Positions 50,742 to 59,519 of a stretch of DNA of 64,000 nt are shown here, one piece after another. How positions within the stretch are numbered: position 1 is the first letter of the stretch; each line of letters starts with the position of its first letter. Both the position numbers and the translations under genes were made by a program. The notes beneath the pieces were generated by a model. It saw only the letters and a list, made by a program, of their open reading frames with translations, did not search any database and was not told the DNA's origin. The stretch is from CAIZQW01 sp942493055 (GTDB lineage Bacteria > Verrucomicrobiota > Kiritimatiellia > RFP12 > UBA1067): assembly GCA_942493055.1 (NCBI GenBank), contig OW818680.1, forward strand, positions 5,518,001-5,582,000, given 5' to 3'.

Positions 50742-52802
50742 ATGAAAACTATAGTACTTGCGTCAGTCGGAATTCTTTCATGGTTCTCTTTTTCAGCTAA
50801 ACAGGAAATCTATGTAGCGCCGGACGGGGCGGATACGAACGCGGGGTCGCAAAGGGCACCCTTTGCAACCCTTGAAAAGGCGCGTGACGTGATCCGTGAC
50901 AAACGGAAGGCGGGCGATAAGCAGGTCTGGACGGTCTTGCTCAAAGCAGGAAGGCATGAGCGCTCCTCGACATTCCTTCTGGGCTCTGAAGACAAGGATA
51001 CGGTGTACAAGTCCGCGTCCAGTGATGTCGCCATCACAGGCGGCTTCCGCATTCAGAACTGGAAGGCTGACGGTGCAGGCGTCTGGTCAGCGGAAGTTCC
51101 CGGAGTTAAAGAGGGAACAATCTATTTTGAACAACTGTTTGTGAACAATGTGCGCGCCATACGTGCCCGCTGTCCAAAGACACAGACTGACTGGAGGTTT
51201 GGCGAGACGCGAAAAGATTATCTGGTTCCGCAAGCAGTAAAGCAGGTTATCACAACCAACGCGAATAAGTCTGTCGTCATTGAACAATATGTCATTGCCA
51301 AGCCAGGGGAACTCGATGTGCTGGCCAAGGTTTCAAAAGAAGAACTCCGCTATGCCGCGCTTGTCGTCCACCACAACTGGGACACCACGCGGCGGATCAT
51401 CTTGGATTATGACGCTGCAAACAATACGGTGAAAATGGCTGGTGGCCAATGGAAGCCTTGGAATCCATGGCGGAACAATTCGCTCTATTATGTTGAAAAT
51501 GTGCGTTCAGCATTTACAGACCCCGGCGAGTGGTTCCTTTCAAAACAGGAAGGCAAAGTCTACTATCGTCCACGCTCGGGCGAGGATATGAAGAAGGCTG
51601 TTGTCCAGGCCCCCCGTAATGGCATGGTGCAACTCGTCAAGATGGATGGGTGCGTGAACGTTACTTTCAGTGGCGTACAGTTTGGCGTCTCTGACACCCC
51701 GCGCCGGGAGAAGGAGATGAAGAACGGTGGCTTGCCCAGCCTGCTGGGGGGCGATCTTTCAAAGCCGGGACCCACGCAGTTTGAACCGTGCCAGGCAGCC
51801 GGCAACACCGAAGCACTGATTGTAGCCGATAACATCACGTCGTGTCTGTTTGAAAATTGCCGCATTCAGAACACGGGGGAATATGGACTCTGGGTACGGG
51901 GCAACTCGCACAGTAATCGGATTGAACGCTGCTTTATTGATGACACTGGCGCGGGCTCTGTCAGGCTCTGCGACTTCCCAAACAAGAAGAACAGTGCCTT
52001 CAATGTGATAAAGAACTGTTCATTGACACGTGGCGGACGTTTCCATGCTTCGTCAACAGCGGTTTGGATCGGCGAAGGCACCGACAACACGCTGACGCAC
52101 AATCACATCGCTGATCACTACTATACAGGCATATCCGTCGGCTGGTGCTGGGGGTACCATGGCAAGAGCTTCAGAAATGAGATCTCCTATAATCTGGTGG
52201 AAAACATCGGTCAGGCCGCGCTGGGGGATATGGGTGGAATTTATACGCTGGGGACACAGACCGGCACGCGCATCATCAACAATGTATTCCGTAACATTGA
52301 TTCGTTTACATACGGCGGATGGGGAATCTATCCGGATGAAGGATCAGAAGGTCTGCTGATTGAAAACAATCTCGTGTACAATGTGAAGGACGGCGGCTTC
52401 CATCAGCACTATGGCAAGGAGAATACAGTCCGCAATAATATCTTCGCCTTTAGCCGCAAGGATCAGATAGCTGCAACGCGCGTGGAGAAGCATCTGTCGT
52501 TATCGTTCACCGGCAACATCGTCTACTGGGACAAGCCCCGGGACGCCTTTGAGCGCTACAATACGGAAAAGGTCAATATCATCTGGGAGAAGAACATCTG
52601 GTTCTGCGAAGCTGGCGCGCCGCTCTTCAGGGGCAAAACCTTTGCCGAGTGGCAGGCGACTGGAAAAGACAAGGAAGGCGTTGTCTGTGATCCGCTCTTC
52701 GTCAATCCCGGCGCACGTGATTTCCGCTTCAAGTCGGAGGAAGCCTGCAAGAAAATCGGATTTAAACCCTTCGATTTCTCGAAGGCGGGGATTGAGAAGT
52801 AA
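50742..52802 (+). CDS. Secreted right-handed beta-helix protein
   Basis: A 686-residue exported protein. The start at 50742 gives a signal peptide (MKTIVLASVGILSWFSFSA); an in-frame ATG upstream at 50727 adds five residues. YVAPDGADTNAGSQRAPFAT opens a parallel beta-helix with Asn-rich coils such as FENCRIQNTGEYGLWVRGNS and IIDN-like turns, and it contains TGISVGWCWGYHG and GDMGGIYTLG motifs common in beta-helix glycosidases and lyases. The closing segment (VCDPLFVNPGARDFRFK) is typical of this group in carbohydrate loci. The substrate is unknown. A cupin gene follows 22 bases later. Confidence 0.78.
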   Translation: MKTIVLASVGILSWFSFSAKQEIYVAPDGADTNAGSQRAPFATLEKARDVIRDKRKAGDKQVWTVLLKAGRHERSSTFLLGSEDKDTVYKSASSDVAITGGFRIQNWKADGAGVWSAEVPGVKEGTIYFEQLFVNNVRAIRARCPKTQTDWRFGETRKDYLVPQAVKQVITTNANKSVVIEQYVIAKPGELDVLAKVSKEELRYAALVVHHNWDTTRRIILDYDAANNTVKMAGGQWKPWNPWRNNSLYYVENVRSAFTDPGEWFLSKQEGKVYYRPRSGEDMKKAVVQAPRNGMVQLVKMDGCVNVTFSGVQFGVSDTPRREKEMKNGGLPSLLGGDLSKPGPTQFEPCQAAGNTEALIVADNITSCLFENCRIQNTGEYGLWVRGNSHSNRIERCFIDDTGAGSVRLCDFPNKKNSAFNVIKNCSLTRGGRFHASSTAVWIGEGTDNTLTHNHIADHYYTGISVGWCWGYHGKSFRNEISYNLVENIGQAALGDMGGIYTLGTQTGTRIINNVFRNIDSFTYGGWGIYPDEGSEGLLIENNLVYNVKDGGFHQHYGKENTVRNNIFAFSRKDQIAATRVEKHLSLSFTGNIVYWDKPRDAFERYNTEKVNIIWEKNIWFCEAGAPLFRGKTFAEWQATGKDKEGVVCDPLFVNPGARDFRFKSEEACKKIGFKPFDFSKAGIEK

Positions 52803-52824
52803 CCTATCAAAACAGGAGAATTCA

Positions 52825-53175
52825 ATGGACACGATAGTCAATGATGTGCGGGGAAAAACAATCGACATGGCCGGGTTCGTGGATTATGCGAGCGGCTCGG
52901 TGGTGAGCAAAACAGTACTCGACAAGAAGGCTGGTACGCTGACGCTCTTCTCGTTTGATCAAGGGCAGGGGTTGAGCGAACATACTTCGCCCTACGATGC
53001 CACGGTACTGGTTGTGGATGGAGAAGCGACATTGGTGATCGGGGGAAGCCCCGTTGTGGCCAAGACAGGCGAGATGGTGATCATGCCTGCTGGCGTGCCC
53101 CACGCGTTGCGAGCGGAGAAGCGTTTCAAGATGCTCCTCGTCATGATCCGGGAAAAGGCTGCTGAAACCCCATGA
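52825..53175 (+). CDS. Small cupin-domain protein
   Basis: A 116-residue single-domain cupin. The frame is open from 52549 inside the previous gene, but the ATG at 52825 has AGGAG and is in the expected place. The barrel is seen in TLTLFSFDQGQGLSEHTSPY, VLVVDGEATLVIGG and MVIMPAGVPHALRA. The metal-site pattern is partial: one His in the first motif and one in PHAL. A binding or isomerase role on a small molecule or sugar is possible but not shown. It overlaps the next gene by four bases. Confidence 0.75.
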   Translation: MDTIVNDVRGKTIDMAGFVDYASGSVVSKTVLDKKAGTLTLFSFDQGQGLSEHTSPYDATVLVVDGEATLVIGGSPVVAKTGEMVIMPAGVPHALRAEKRFKMLLVMIREKAAETP

Positions 53176-54038
53176 GGAATTGCAAATCCATTCAGTGCGG
53201 CCGCATCTGGCTCGTGTGTCTGTCCGTGTTCGGAATGTGTGCCTTTAATCTCAAAGCCTGTACGCTCTGGGGTGTGGTGTACACCAACGCCGCTGGCGGG
53301 ACCATCCTTTCCAAAAACCGCGACTGGAAACCTGACCATACGCAAGTGCTCAAAATGAACCGCACGGGGAAAGGCTATGCGTACTTCGGACTCTATGCCG
53401 TGGGCGGCACCGAGCCTGGCATCAAGGAGGGTGTGAACGAGAAGGGGCTGACAGTCGTTACTGCGTCGGCAAGCAGTATTCCGCAGAGCAAGCGGGACAA
53501 CCAGCCGGGCAAGCATGCGGTCCTCAGCAAACTGCTCGCCGGCTATGCGAGCTGTGACGAGGTGTTGGCCAAGAAGGACGCGATCTTCCCCCATACGCGG
53601 GCCATGTTCATCATGATCTCCGATGCGACAAAGATCTTGGTCGTGGAAGTCGGGCTGGAGGGCCAATACGCCATCAAGACAGTCACGAGTGGAAGTGCTG
53701 TTCACACGAATCACTTTCTGGACGAGAAGCTCGCGTCGTTCAACACGAAGATCGGAGTCAGCAGTACCACGCGTTTGGACCGGATCACGCAGTTGCTGAA
53801 AGCAGAGGTTGCTCCTCACACGAGCGACTCGTTTTCGAAGATCAGCAGAGATCAGCAGGCAGGACCGGATAACAGCCTCTGGCGGACCGGGAAAAACGGA
53901 GCCACACTCTCCTCGTGGATCATCGAAACCCCGGCACGTGACACGCCCAAGCTCAGGGTTGTGATCGCCAATCCTGGACAAAAGGAGGAGGCGCACACAT
54001 TTGTGCTCGATCAACATTTTTGGAGCGAAAAAAAGTAA
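53172..54038 (+). CDS. Ntn hydrolase of the choloylglycine/linear-amide family
   Basis: A 288-residue exported protein that probably cleaves linear amide bonds. The leader (MRNCKSIQCGRIWLVCLSVFG to NLKA) ends at Cys30, which starts CTLWGVVYTNAAGG; in this family the N-terminal Cys is the nucleophile, so removal of the signal peptide would expose it. ILSKNRDW supplies the conserved Arg-Asp pair, and GVNEKGLTVVTAS is typical. LKAC is a poor lipobox, so lipidation is less likely. It is co-transcribed with the cupin (ATGA overlap). Confidence 0.75.
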   Translation: MRNCKSIQCGRIWLVCLSVFGMCAFNLKACTLWGVVYTNAAGGTILSKNRDWKPDHTQVLKMNRTGKGYAYFGLYAVGGTEPGIKEGVNEKGLTVVTASASSIPQSKRDNQPGKHAVLSKLLAGYASCDEVLAKKDAIFPHTRAMFIMISDATKILVVEVGLEGQYAIKTVTSGSAVHTNHFLDEKLASFNTKIGVSSTTRLDRITQLLKAEVAPHTSDSFSKISRDQQAGPDNSLWRTGKNGATLSSWIIETPARDTPKLRVVIANPGQKEEAHTFVLDQHFWSEKK

Positions 54039-54103
54039 GAGCTCAGGGGAAAACGAAACAGCTCTGAAGAGCAGGTCATGTGTAACTGAAAGGCGGGGGA
54101 ATC

Positions 54104-56830
54104 ATGATGGGGTTTAAACGGCTTTTGCTTGTGTTCATTCTGTCTGGCGTATGGAGTGAGGATAGTCGGGCGGATAAGGGGGTCGATTTCAAAGATCCGC
54201 CAGCAGCGTTGCGCCCGATGCCGCTTTGGCATATCAACGGTACACTGACAACGGCGGAGATCGAGGCGCAACTGCGTGACTCGCGTGACAAGAGCGGGTT
54301 CAGCGGCGTGGCTGTACTGCCTGTGGGAAACACACAGCCGAAGTATTTGAGTGATGACTACTTTGCCCGCTATGGTGACATTCTGAGCACGTCGCGCAAA
54401 TTGGGAATGGAGGTCATCTTTTATGACGACACCGGTTTCCCCAGCGGTTCAGCCGGCAACAAGATGAAGGAGCTTTTTCCTGAAAGCACAATGAAACGCC
54501 TCGACCTGGTGGAAGAGCTGGTTCAAGGACCGGCTGACTATTCCAGAGCGTTGCCCGAGGGAGCGCTCATGGGGGTGGTGGCCATGAACACGCAGACATG
54601 GCAACGGGTTGATATCACCGCTTCTGTTTCTGGCAATCGCGTGTTGTGGAAGGTGCCGGAGGGCGCTTGGAAGATCATGCTCTTCACCTGTGTGAAATCA
54701 GGCAATCGGCTGGTTGACTTTATGAGCGCTGATGCGGTGGACACATTTATCACGCTCACGTATGACGCCTATCTTAAACGCTTCCCGGAGCATTTCGGCA
54801 CGACCATCCAACGTAATTTCTTTGACGATGTCGGATTCTACTCCCAAACACGGCCGTGGACGCCAGGGTTCAATGAGAAATTTCAAAAGAAATATGGCTT
54901 CAGTCCAGTCTCCCTCTATCCCGCGCTTTGGGGGGACATCGGGCCGGATACTGCAGCGGCGCGTGTTGCGCTCTTCGACTTCCGCGCCGAGCTGCTAGCC
55001 GAGGGGTATCCCGCACGCGTCGGCGATTGGTGCCGCGCGCATAAGATTCAAAGTTCGGGCCATCCGCCGGGCAACTATGATCCGTGTCCCGTCGATATGC
55101 ATTGCGACACGTTCAAGTTCTACCGCCATGTGGACATCCCGTTGATGGACGCGATCTTTTATCATGGCCACGGCCGCTCCGGTTTTAAGCTCATCAGTTC
55201 GGCAGCGACACTCTATGACCGCCCTTTGGTTGCTGCTGAAGCGTATGGCGCCTACGCCGAGAAAAGTTTTGATGCCGCGATGCTCTATCGGACGGGCATG
55301 GAACTCTTCGCCCGCGGAGTCAATCGGGTGATCCCGCACGGCATGTGGCTAGACCAGGCGAACGTGAGGATCCCGCCGCTCATCTCGCATCTCAGTGCAA
55401 AGCTCCTGCCTGCGCTGCCTGATTACAGTACATGGGCGGCACGGAGTTGTCTCCTGCTTGAGGCGGGGCGGCCCGTGGTGGATATCGCCATGCTCTATCC
55501 CATCGCCACCTTGGAGGCCTATTACAACTTCAGCCTGGCGGATAATATGCGCTGGGGCAAATTTATACCGCCTGAGGCTGATTATCAACGCCTCAGCGAT
55601 GTGCTCACCTGTCAGGTTCGGCGCGACTTCACCTTCCTGCATCCGGACGCGCTTGCCGCTCAATGCAAGCGGCAAGGCGCGCTCCTCCGCTTGACCAACG
55701 CGACCAACTGGCAGGAGTATCAAGTCCTCATCATCCCTGGCGGAGAGGTGATCCCGTGGGCAAGCCTGAAAGCGATCAAGGATTTCTATGACCACGGCGG
55801 CAAGGTGATTGCGACGACGCGCCTGCCTGAAAAGTCCGCCGAGTTCGGCCATGATGCCGACGTGCAGTCCGCCATCGCAGAAATGTTCGGCAAGGTTCCG
55901 ACGAATCAGCCTGCGCCACCGCTTCACATTCGCATCGAAGTCGCACAGGAGACGATTAAGACCTTTGTCAATGGCATCCTGGCGGACACACGTACCGATC
56001 CGTCCTTCAAGCAGGGGCGCATCGGTTTTCGTGAGGCTGACCACGAAAGCGCGACCTTTGCCAACGTGAAGGTCTTCTCGCGTGACAACAACGTCATGTT
56101 CAGTGACGCCTTCCGCAACGGGCTTGATCAATGGATCAACGCCAGCAACACCACGTTGCGGGCTGGTGAAGCGAACGTGACTGAAAATCAATCCATCCGC
56201 AGTCGCGAAGGGGAGCAGTGGACCGATTACGCTTTCGAAGCCGATATCATGACGCGGGAGGGTGTGGCCGGACTCGTCTTCCGCGCAGTGGATGACAACA
56301 ATTATTATATGTGGCAGTTCCGTCCCGCCACGAGGCAGCTGATCCCGCACAAAAAAGTCAACGGTCGTTTTCAAGGGATGCCGGGTGTGCACTATTCCGA
56401 TGTAGAATATGGCGTGGCGCCGTTTCATGCCAACACCCACAAAAAGGGCGGCAAGGCCTATTTCGCACCGCGTCCTTCGGTGGGGACGCTTCGCGCCATA
56501 CTCGACGATGCCCTCCCAGTCCCGGATGTGGCCTTTGATCCGAGCCTGCGCGTCAGCAGCGGCAACGGCGTCCTGTCGTATCTGCACAAACAGAAAGAGG
56601 GGCGCGATATCTACTACTTTGCTAACTCCAGTGATGACGCAGTGGATACCTTTGTTCGTTTGCGCGGCAAGTTCACTCCTCACCTGTGGAACCCGCATAC
56701 AGGCGAAAAAACGCCGGCGGAAGTCACACACCAACTTGACCATGGACAGCCTGTCACCCGACTGCATCTTAAACTCGCGCCTGTGACCTCGCTTTTTGTG
56801 GTGACGCCAGAAACAGCGACCGCCCGCTGA
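54104..56830 (+). CDS. Divergent GH106-like protein with nested domain
   Basis: A 908-residue exported protein (signal MMGFKRLLLVFILSGVW). It keeps a reduced GH106 opening (RPMPLWHINGTLTTAEIEAQLRD in part), FFDDVGFYSQTRPWTPGFNE where other members have DSWE, and VAAEAYGAYAEK. Around residues 600-775 a separate beta-sandwich is inserted (IRIEVAQETIKTFVNGILAD, GLVFRAVDDNNYYMWQFRPA) resembling the DUF1080/3-keto-disaccharide hydrolase or laminin-like fold. It splits a glutaminase-like domain that resumes at KAYFAPRPSVGTLRAILDDA. The usual C-terminal sugar-binding sandwich is missing. Locus C partner of the beta-helix, cupin and Ntn genes. Confidence 0.7.
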   Translation: MMGFKRLLLVFILSGVWSEDSRADKGVDFKDPPAALRPMPLWHINGTLTTAEIEAQLRDSRDKSGFSGVAVLPVGNTQPKYLSDDYFARYGDILSTSRKLGMEVIFYDDTGFPSGSAGNKMKELFPESTMKRLDLVEELVQGPADYSRALPEGALMGVVAMNTQTWQRVDITASVSGNRVLWKVPEGAWKIMLFTCVKSGNRLVDFMSADAVDTFITLTYDAYLKRFPEHFGTTIQRNFFDDVGFYSQTRPWTPGFNEKFQKKYGFSPVSLYPALWGDIGPDTAAARVALFDFRAELLAEGYPARVGDWCRAHKIQSSGHPPGNYDPCPVDMHCDTFKFYRHVDIPLMDAIFYHGHGRSGFKLISSAATLYDRPLVAAEAYGAYAEKSFDAAMLYRTGMELFARGVNRVIPHGMWLDQANVRIPPLISHLSAKLLPALPDYSTWAARSCLLLEAGRPVVDIAMLYPIATLEAYYNFSLADNMRWGKFIPPEADYQRLSDVLTCQVRRDFTFLHPDALAAQCKRQGALLRLTNATNWQEYQVLIIPGGEVIPWASLKAIKDFYDHGGKVIATTRLPEKSAEFGHDADVQSAIAEMFGKVPTNQPAPPLHIRIEVAQETIKTFVNGILADTRTDPSFKQGRIGFREADHESATFANVKVFSRDNNVMFSDAFRNGLDQWINASNTTLRAGEANVTENQSIRSREGEQWTDYAFEADIMTREGVAGLVFRAVDDNNYYMWQFRPATRQLIPHKKVNGRFQGMPGVHYSDVEYGVAPFHANTHKKGGKAYFAPRPSVGTLRAILDDALPVPDVAFDPSLRVSSGNGVLSYLHKQKEGRDIYYFANSSDDAVDTFVRLRGKFTPHLWNPHTGEKTPAEVTHQLDHGQPVTRLHLKLAPVTSLFVVTPETATAR

Positions 56831-56932
56831 AGTGGAGAACGGAGGGACAGGACGTCTATGAACAGTGGAGGCGCCGCTATGGACGTGAAGCTGACTATCC
56901 GCATAAGATGTGATTGACGATAGAGGTGTAGC

Positions 56933-58969
56933 ATGGACACAAAAATATTCTTTCAGGATCTTGCGGTTATTCTTGTGGCAACGGGTCTTGTGTCGGCACT
57001 CTTTGCCCGGCTGGGATGGCCGAAGGTCATTGGCTATATTTTGGCCGGTACACTTATTGGCAAGTATACGTTCGGCGGTTCCTTTGTCATCAATCAGGGT
57101 AACATCGAGGTGCTTGGACAGATCGGTATTGTGTTTTTGATGTTTTCGATGGGGCTTGAGTTTAGTGTTAGAAAGCTGAGAAAAGTGAGCCATGTAATCT
57201 TCCCGACGGCGCTCTTGGACATGGTGGTGATGATCTGGGCCGGTCATCTTGTCGGCACGCGAATTTTGGGCTGGGGTTCACTGCAGAGCTTGTTTCTCGG
57301 TGCTGCGATCAGTGACTCGGCCACGACACTCTTGGCAAAGACCATCCATGAGATGGGATGGGGTGGACGGAGGTTTACGAAGTACATTTTTGGCATTACG
57401 ATCACTGAGGATATTATGTGCATCGGTGTCATTGCGTTGCTGACGGGGCTTGTCACGACAGGGACCATGCGTGTGGGAGAAGTTGCGTATAGCATGGGAG
57501 GGCTGCTGCTCTTCCTGACGGGGGTGACCGTGATTGGGTTGTTGCTCGTTCCTCGGGTTATGGATTGGGTGGCTAAGCTGAAGGACGACGAGTCGCTCCT
57601 GCTGACCATGCTGGGCTTTTGCTTCCTGGTCTCTTTCATCGCCGACAAACTGAGCTACAGTTTGGCACTGGGTGCCTTCCTTGTCGGTGTGATGGGGGCG
57701 GAATCGGAGTCGCTAAAACGGATCCACCAACAGTGCCTGCCGTTGAGGACGATGTTCAGCGCCATATTCTTCGTGACGATCGGATTGCTGATTGATCCGT
57801 GGCAGATGTTGATGCACTGGCAGGCTATCGTGGGGATTACGCTGCTGGTGATCCTTGGAAAGAGCTTCAACTGCACAATGGGTTCGCTGCTGACGGGGCA
57901 AGATCTCAAGAACGCGATCCAGACTGGCATCGGACTGGCGCAAATCGGCGAATTCGCCTACCTGGTGGCGTTGATCGGCGTGACCATGAAAGCGGTGGAC
58001 AGCTCCCTCTACCAGATTGCGGTGGGGGTATCCTTGCTGACGACGGTGCTGAACCCTTTTCTTTTGAAAGCATCAGACCCTTTTTCAGATTGGGTGGAGG
58101 CGCGATTACCGGCACGTTGGAAAGGGTATCTGGAGACACATATCAACTGGGTAGAGCGTCTCCGTCATGCATCGCCTACGGGTGACGTGACGAGGGATAT
58201 CCGGTTCAACGTGACCCTTGTGGTGTTGCATTTGGCGCTTGTGGCGGTTGTTTTCATTGCGGCGGATATGTTGGCGGAGCATAATTATTCAAAGTTTTCG
58301 GTTCATCTTGAGACAAACAAAAAGACGGTGTTGTGGGGGATGGCCTGTCTGCTGACCTTGCCGATCGCAATCTTCCTTTTTTTCCGTTCCCGTGCACTGG
58401 GCGGTTCTGTGGTGGATGCGCTGATCCCAGCAAAAATAAAGGAAACCTCGTGGGCGGAGTCTTTCCGGCGGTTTAACGGATTATTGTTTTCGGTTGTAGG
58501 TCTTATTGCGTTATTCGTGGAGACAGTCATGCTGAGTGGCACCATCATGCCCGAACAGTTATGGGCCAAGGGGGTCGTGGGGTTGACACTCTTGCTCGTC
58601 GGCTTGTTGGGGTGGAGACGCATCCGTTATCTGGGCGAACAATCGTTGCAAACGCTCAAGGGCGTTTTGACGAAAGAGATTGAAGTTTCACTCGCTGATC
58701 CGGCGGCTGCATTATTAGATATCCATACGCAACGCGTACTCATGGGTGAGGCGGATGAGGTCTTGGGACGATCAATTCGGGAGATTAACTTGCGGGTGCG
58801 GACAGGTGCCAGCGTGATCGGAATCGAACGCAACGGACGGATGATCGTAAATCCGACTGCTGATGAGCGGTTGTCCGTGGGAGATGGCGTGGTGCTGTTA
58901 GGAGACGAAGAACAAATTTCGAAGGCCAGAGTCCTCTTGAAATCCCATTTGGTTACGCTAAGGACGTGA
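56933..58969 (+). CDS. CPA2 cation/proton antiporter with TrkA-C domain
   Basis: A 678-residue monovalent cation/proton antiporter of the KefB/CPA2 type. About twelve or more membrane helices fill residues 5-390, with the family motifs VIGYILAGTLIGKYTFGG, GIVFLMFSMGLEFS and DSATTLLAKTIHEMGWGG. Extra helices at about 430-580 precede a C-terminal TrkA-C domain (VLGRSIREINLRVRTGASVIGI in part), which usually binds a ligand. No Rossmann (TrkA-N) domain is present, unlike KefB/KefC. Its last 12 bases overlap the convergent hemerythrin gene. Confidence 0.88.
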   Translation: MDTKIFFQDLAVILVATGLVSALFARLGWPKVIGYILAGTLIGKYTFGGSFVINQGNIEVLGQIGIVFLMFSMGLEFSVRKLRKVSHVIFPTALLDMVVMIWAGHLVGTRILGWGSLQSLFLGAAISDSATTLLAKTIHEMGWGGRRFTKYIFGITITEDIMCIGVIALLTGLVTTGTMRVGEVAYSMGGLLLFLTGVTVIGLLLVPRVMDWVAKLKDDESLLLTMLGFCFLVSFIADKLSYSLALGAFLVGVMGAESESLKRIHQQCLPLRTMFSAIFFVTIGLLIDPWQMLMHWQAIVGITLLVILGKSFNCTMGSLLTGQDLKNAIQTGIGLAQIGEFAYLVALIGVTMKAVDSSLYQIAVGVSLLTTVLNPFLLKASDPFSDWVEARLPARWKGYLETHINWVERLRHASPTGDVTRDIRFNVTLVVLHLALVAVVFIAADMLAEHNYSKFSVHLETNKKTVLWGMACLLTLPIAIFLFFRSRALGGSVVDALIPAKIKETSWAESFRRFNGLLFSVVGLIALFVETVMLSGTIMPEQLWAKGVVGLTLLLVGLLGWRRIRYLGEQSLQTLKGVLTKEIEVSLADPAAALLDIHTQRVLMGEADEVLGRSIREINLRVRTGASVIGIERNGRMIVNPTADERLSVGDGVVLLGDEEQISKARVLLKSHLVTLRT

Positions 58970-59371
58970 AGTGGCGCGGGTCTTTAAAAAGGATGCCAAG
59001 GCCTTATCGTAGACTTGCGTCTGTTCGCAAAACCATTGGATCATCCAGGTGTTTACATTTTTCCAGAGGTCGTCATCTGACAGGAACTGGCCTGAAAAGG
59101 CGATCCGCTCGACCTCTTCACGAAACTCATTATGTTTTGTGCGATGTGCGTGAAGTGCCGGATAACTAATCGACTGCATGAGCATCTCTTCTGCGTCGAA
59201 GTGTTCAATGCCGTAAGCGAAAGCCTTCCTTATGGCATTTTCGATTTTAGTCCTGTCCCGTGGCGTTTCCTGTCCTATGGCGAAAAGTTCGTCCAAAAGA
59301 TCAATGTAAGCTTCATGCTGATTGTCGATAATAGGAATGCCGGTGCGAAAGAGTAGGCGATCGATTTTCAT
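58958..59371 (-). CDS. Bacteriohemerythrin lacking one iron-ligand histidine
   Basis: A 137-residue hemerythrin-domain protein. Ligand residues are in place as His19 (DNQHEAY), His57 and Glu61 (EHFDAEEML), His76 and His80 (HAHRTKHNEF) and Asp122 (VYDKAL). The expected last histidine, four residues after Trp113, is Gln117 (WFCEQTQVYD). With six of seven canonical ligands, the di-iron site may be altered or oxygen binding changed. It is convergent with the antiporter gene, with a 12-base overlap. Confidence 0.85.
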   Translation of the reverse strand: MKIDRLLFRTGIPIIDNQHEAYIDLLDELFAIGQETPRDRTKIENAIRKAFAYGIEHFDAEEMLMQSISYPALHAHRTKHNEFREEVERIAFSGQFLSDDDLWKNVNTWMIQWFCEQTQVYDKALASFLKTRATSRP

Positions 59372-59449
59372 GGGCGCGCGATCCTTGGTGTTCTTAGAAA
59401 CTTACGCTGTAGTTTACGCTTTTTTTAGGTCAAGAGCAAGAGGATACAC

Positions 59450-59478
59450 TTGTAAAGAGCGGGGATGTGTGTCATACT
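59450..59478 (+). promoter_or_regulatory. Promoter TTGTAA-N17-CATACT
   Basis: -35 TTGTAA (59450-59455) and -10 CATACT (59473-59478), 17 bases apart, 42 bases before the ATG at 59520. Confidence 0.55.
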
Positions 59479-59519
59479 TTCACCATCATTAATCCTGTTT
59501 TGAAAGGAATTTAGACGCC

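Noticed and set aside
52549..53175. 208-residue version of the cupin
   Set aside because: The upstream extension overlaps the end of the beta-helix gene and is Arg/Ser-rich; the start at 52825 has AGGAG and begins the barrel.
55349..57247. 632-codon open frame opposite the GH106-like gene
   Set aside because: Long but antisense to a clear protein gene, with Arg/His-rich composition and no ribosome site or known domain.
59390..59430. Promoter for the hemerythrin gene
   Set aside because: A TTGACC box is present on the minus strand, but no -10 box is found at acceptable spacing.
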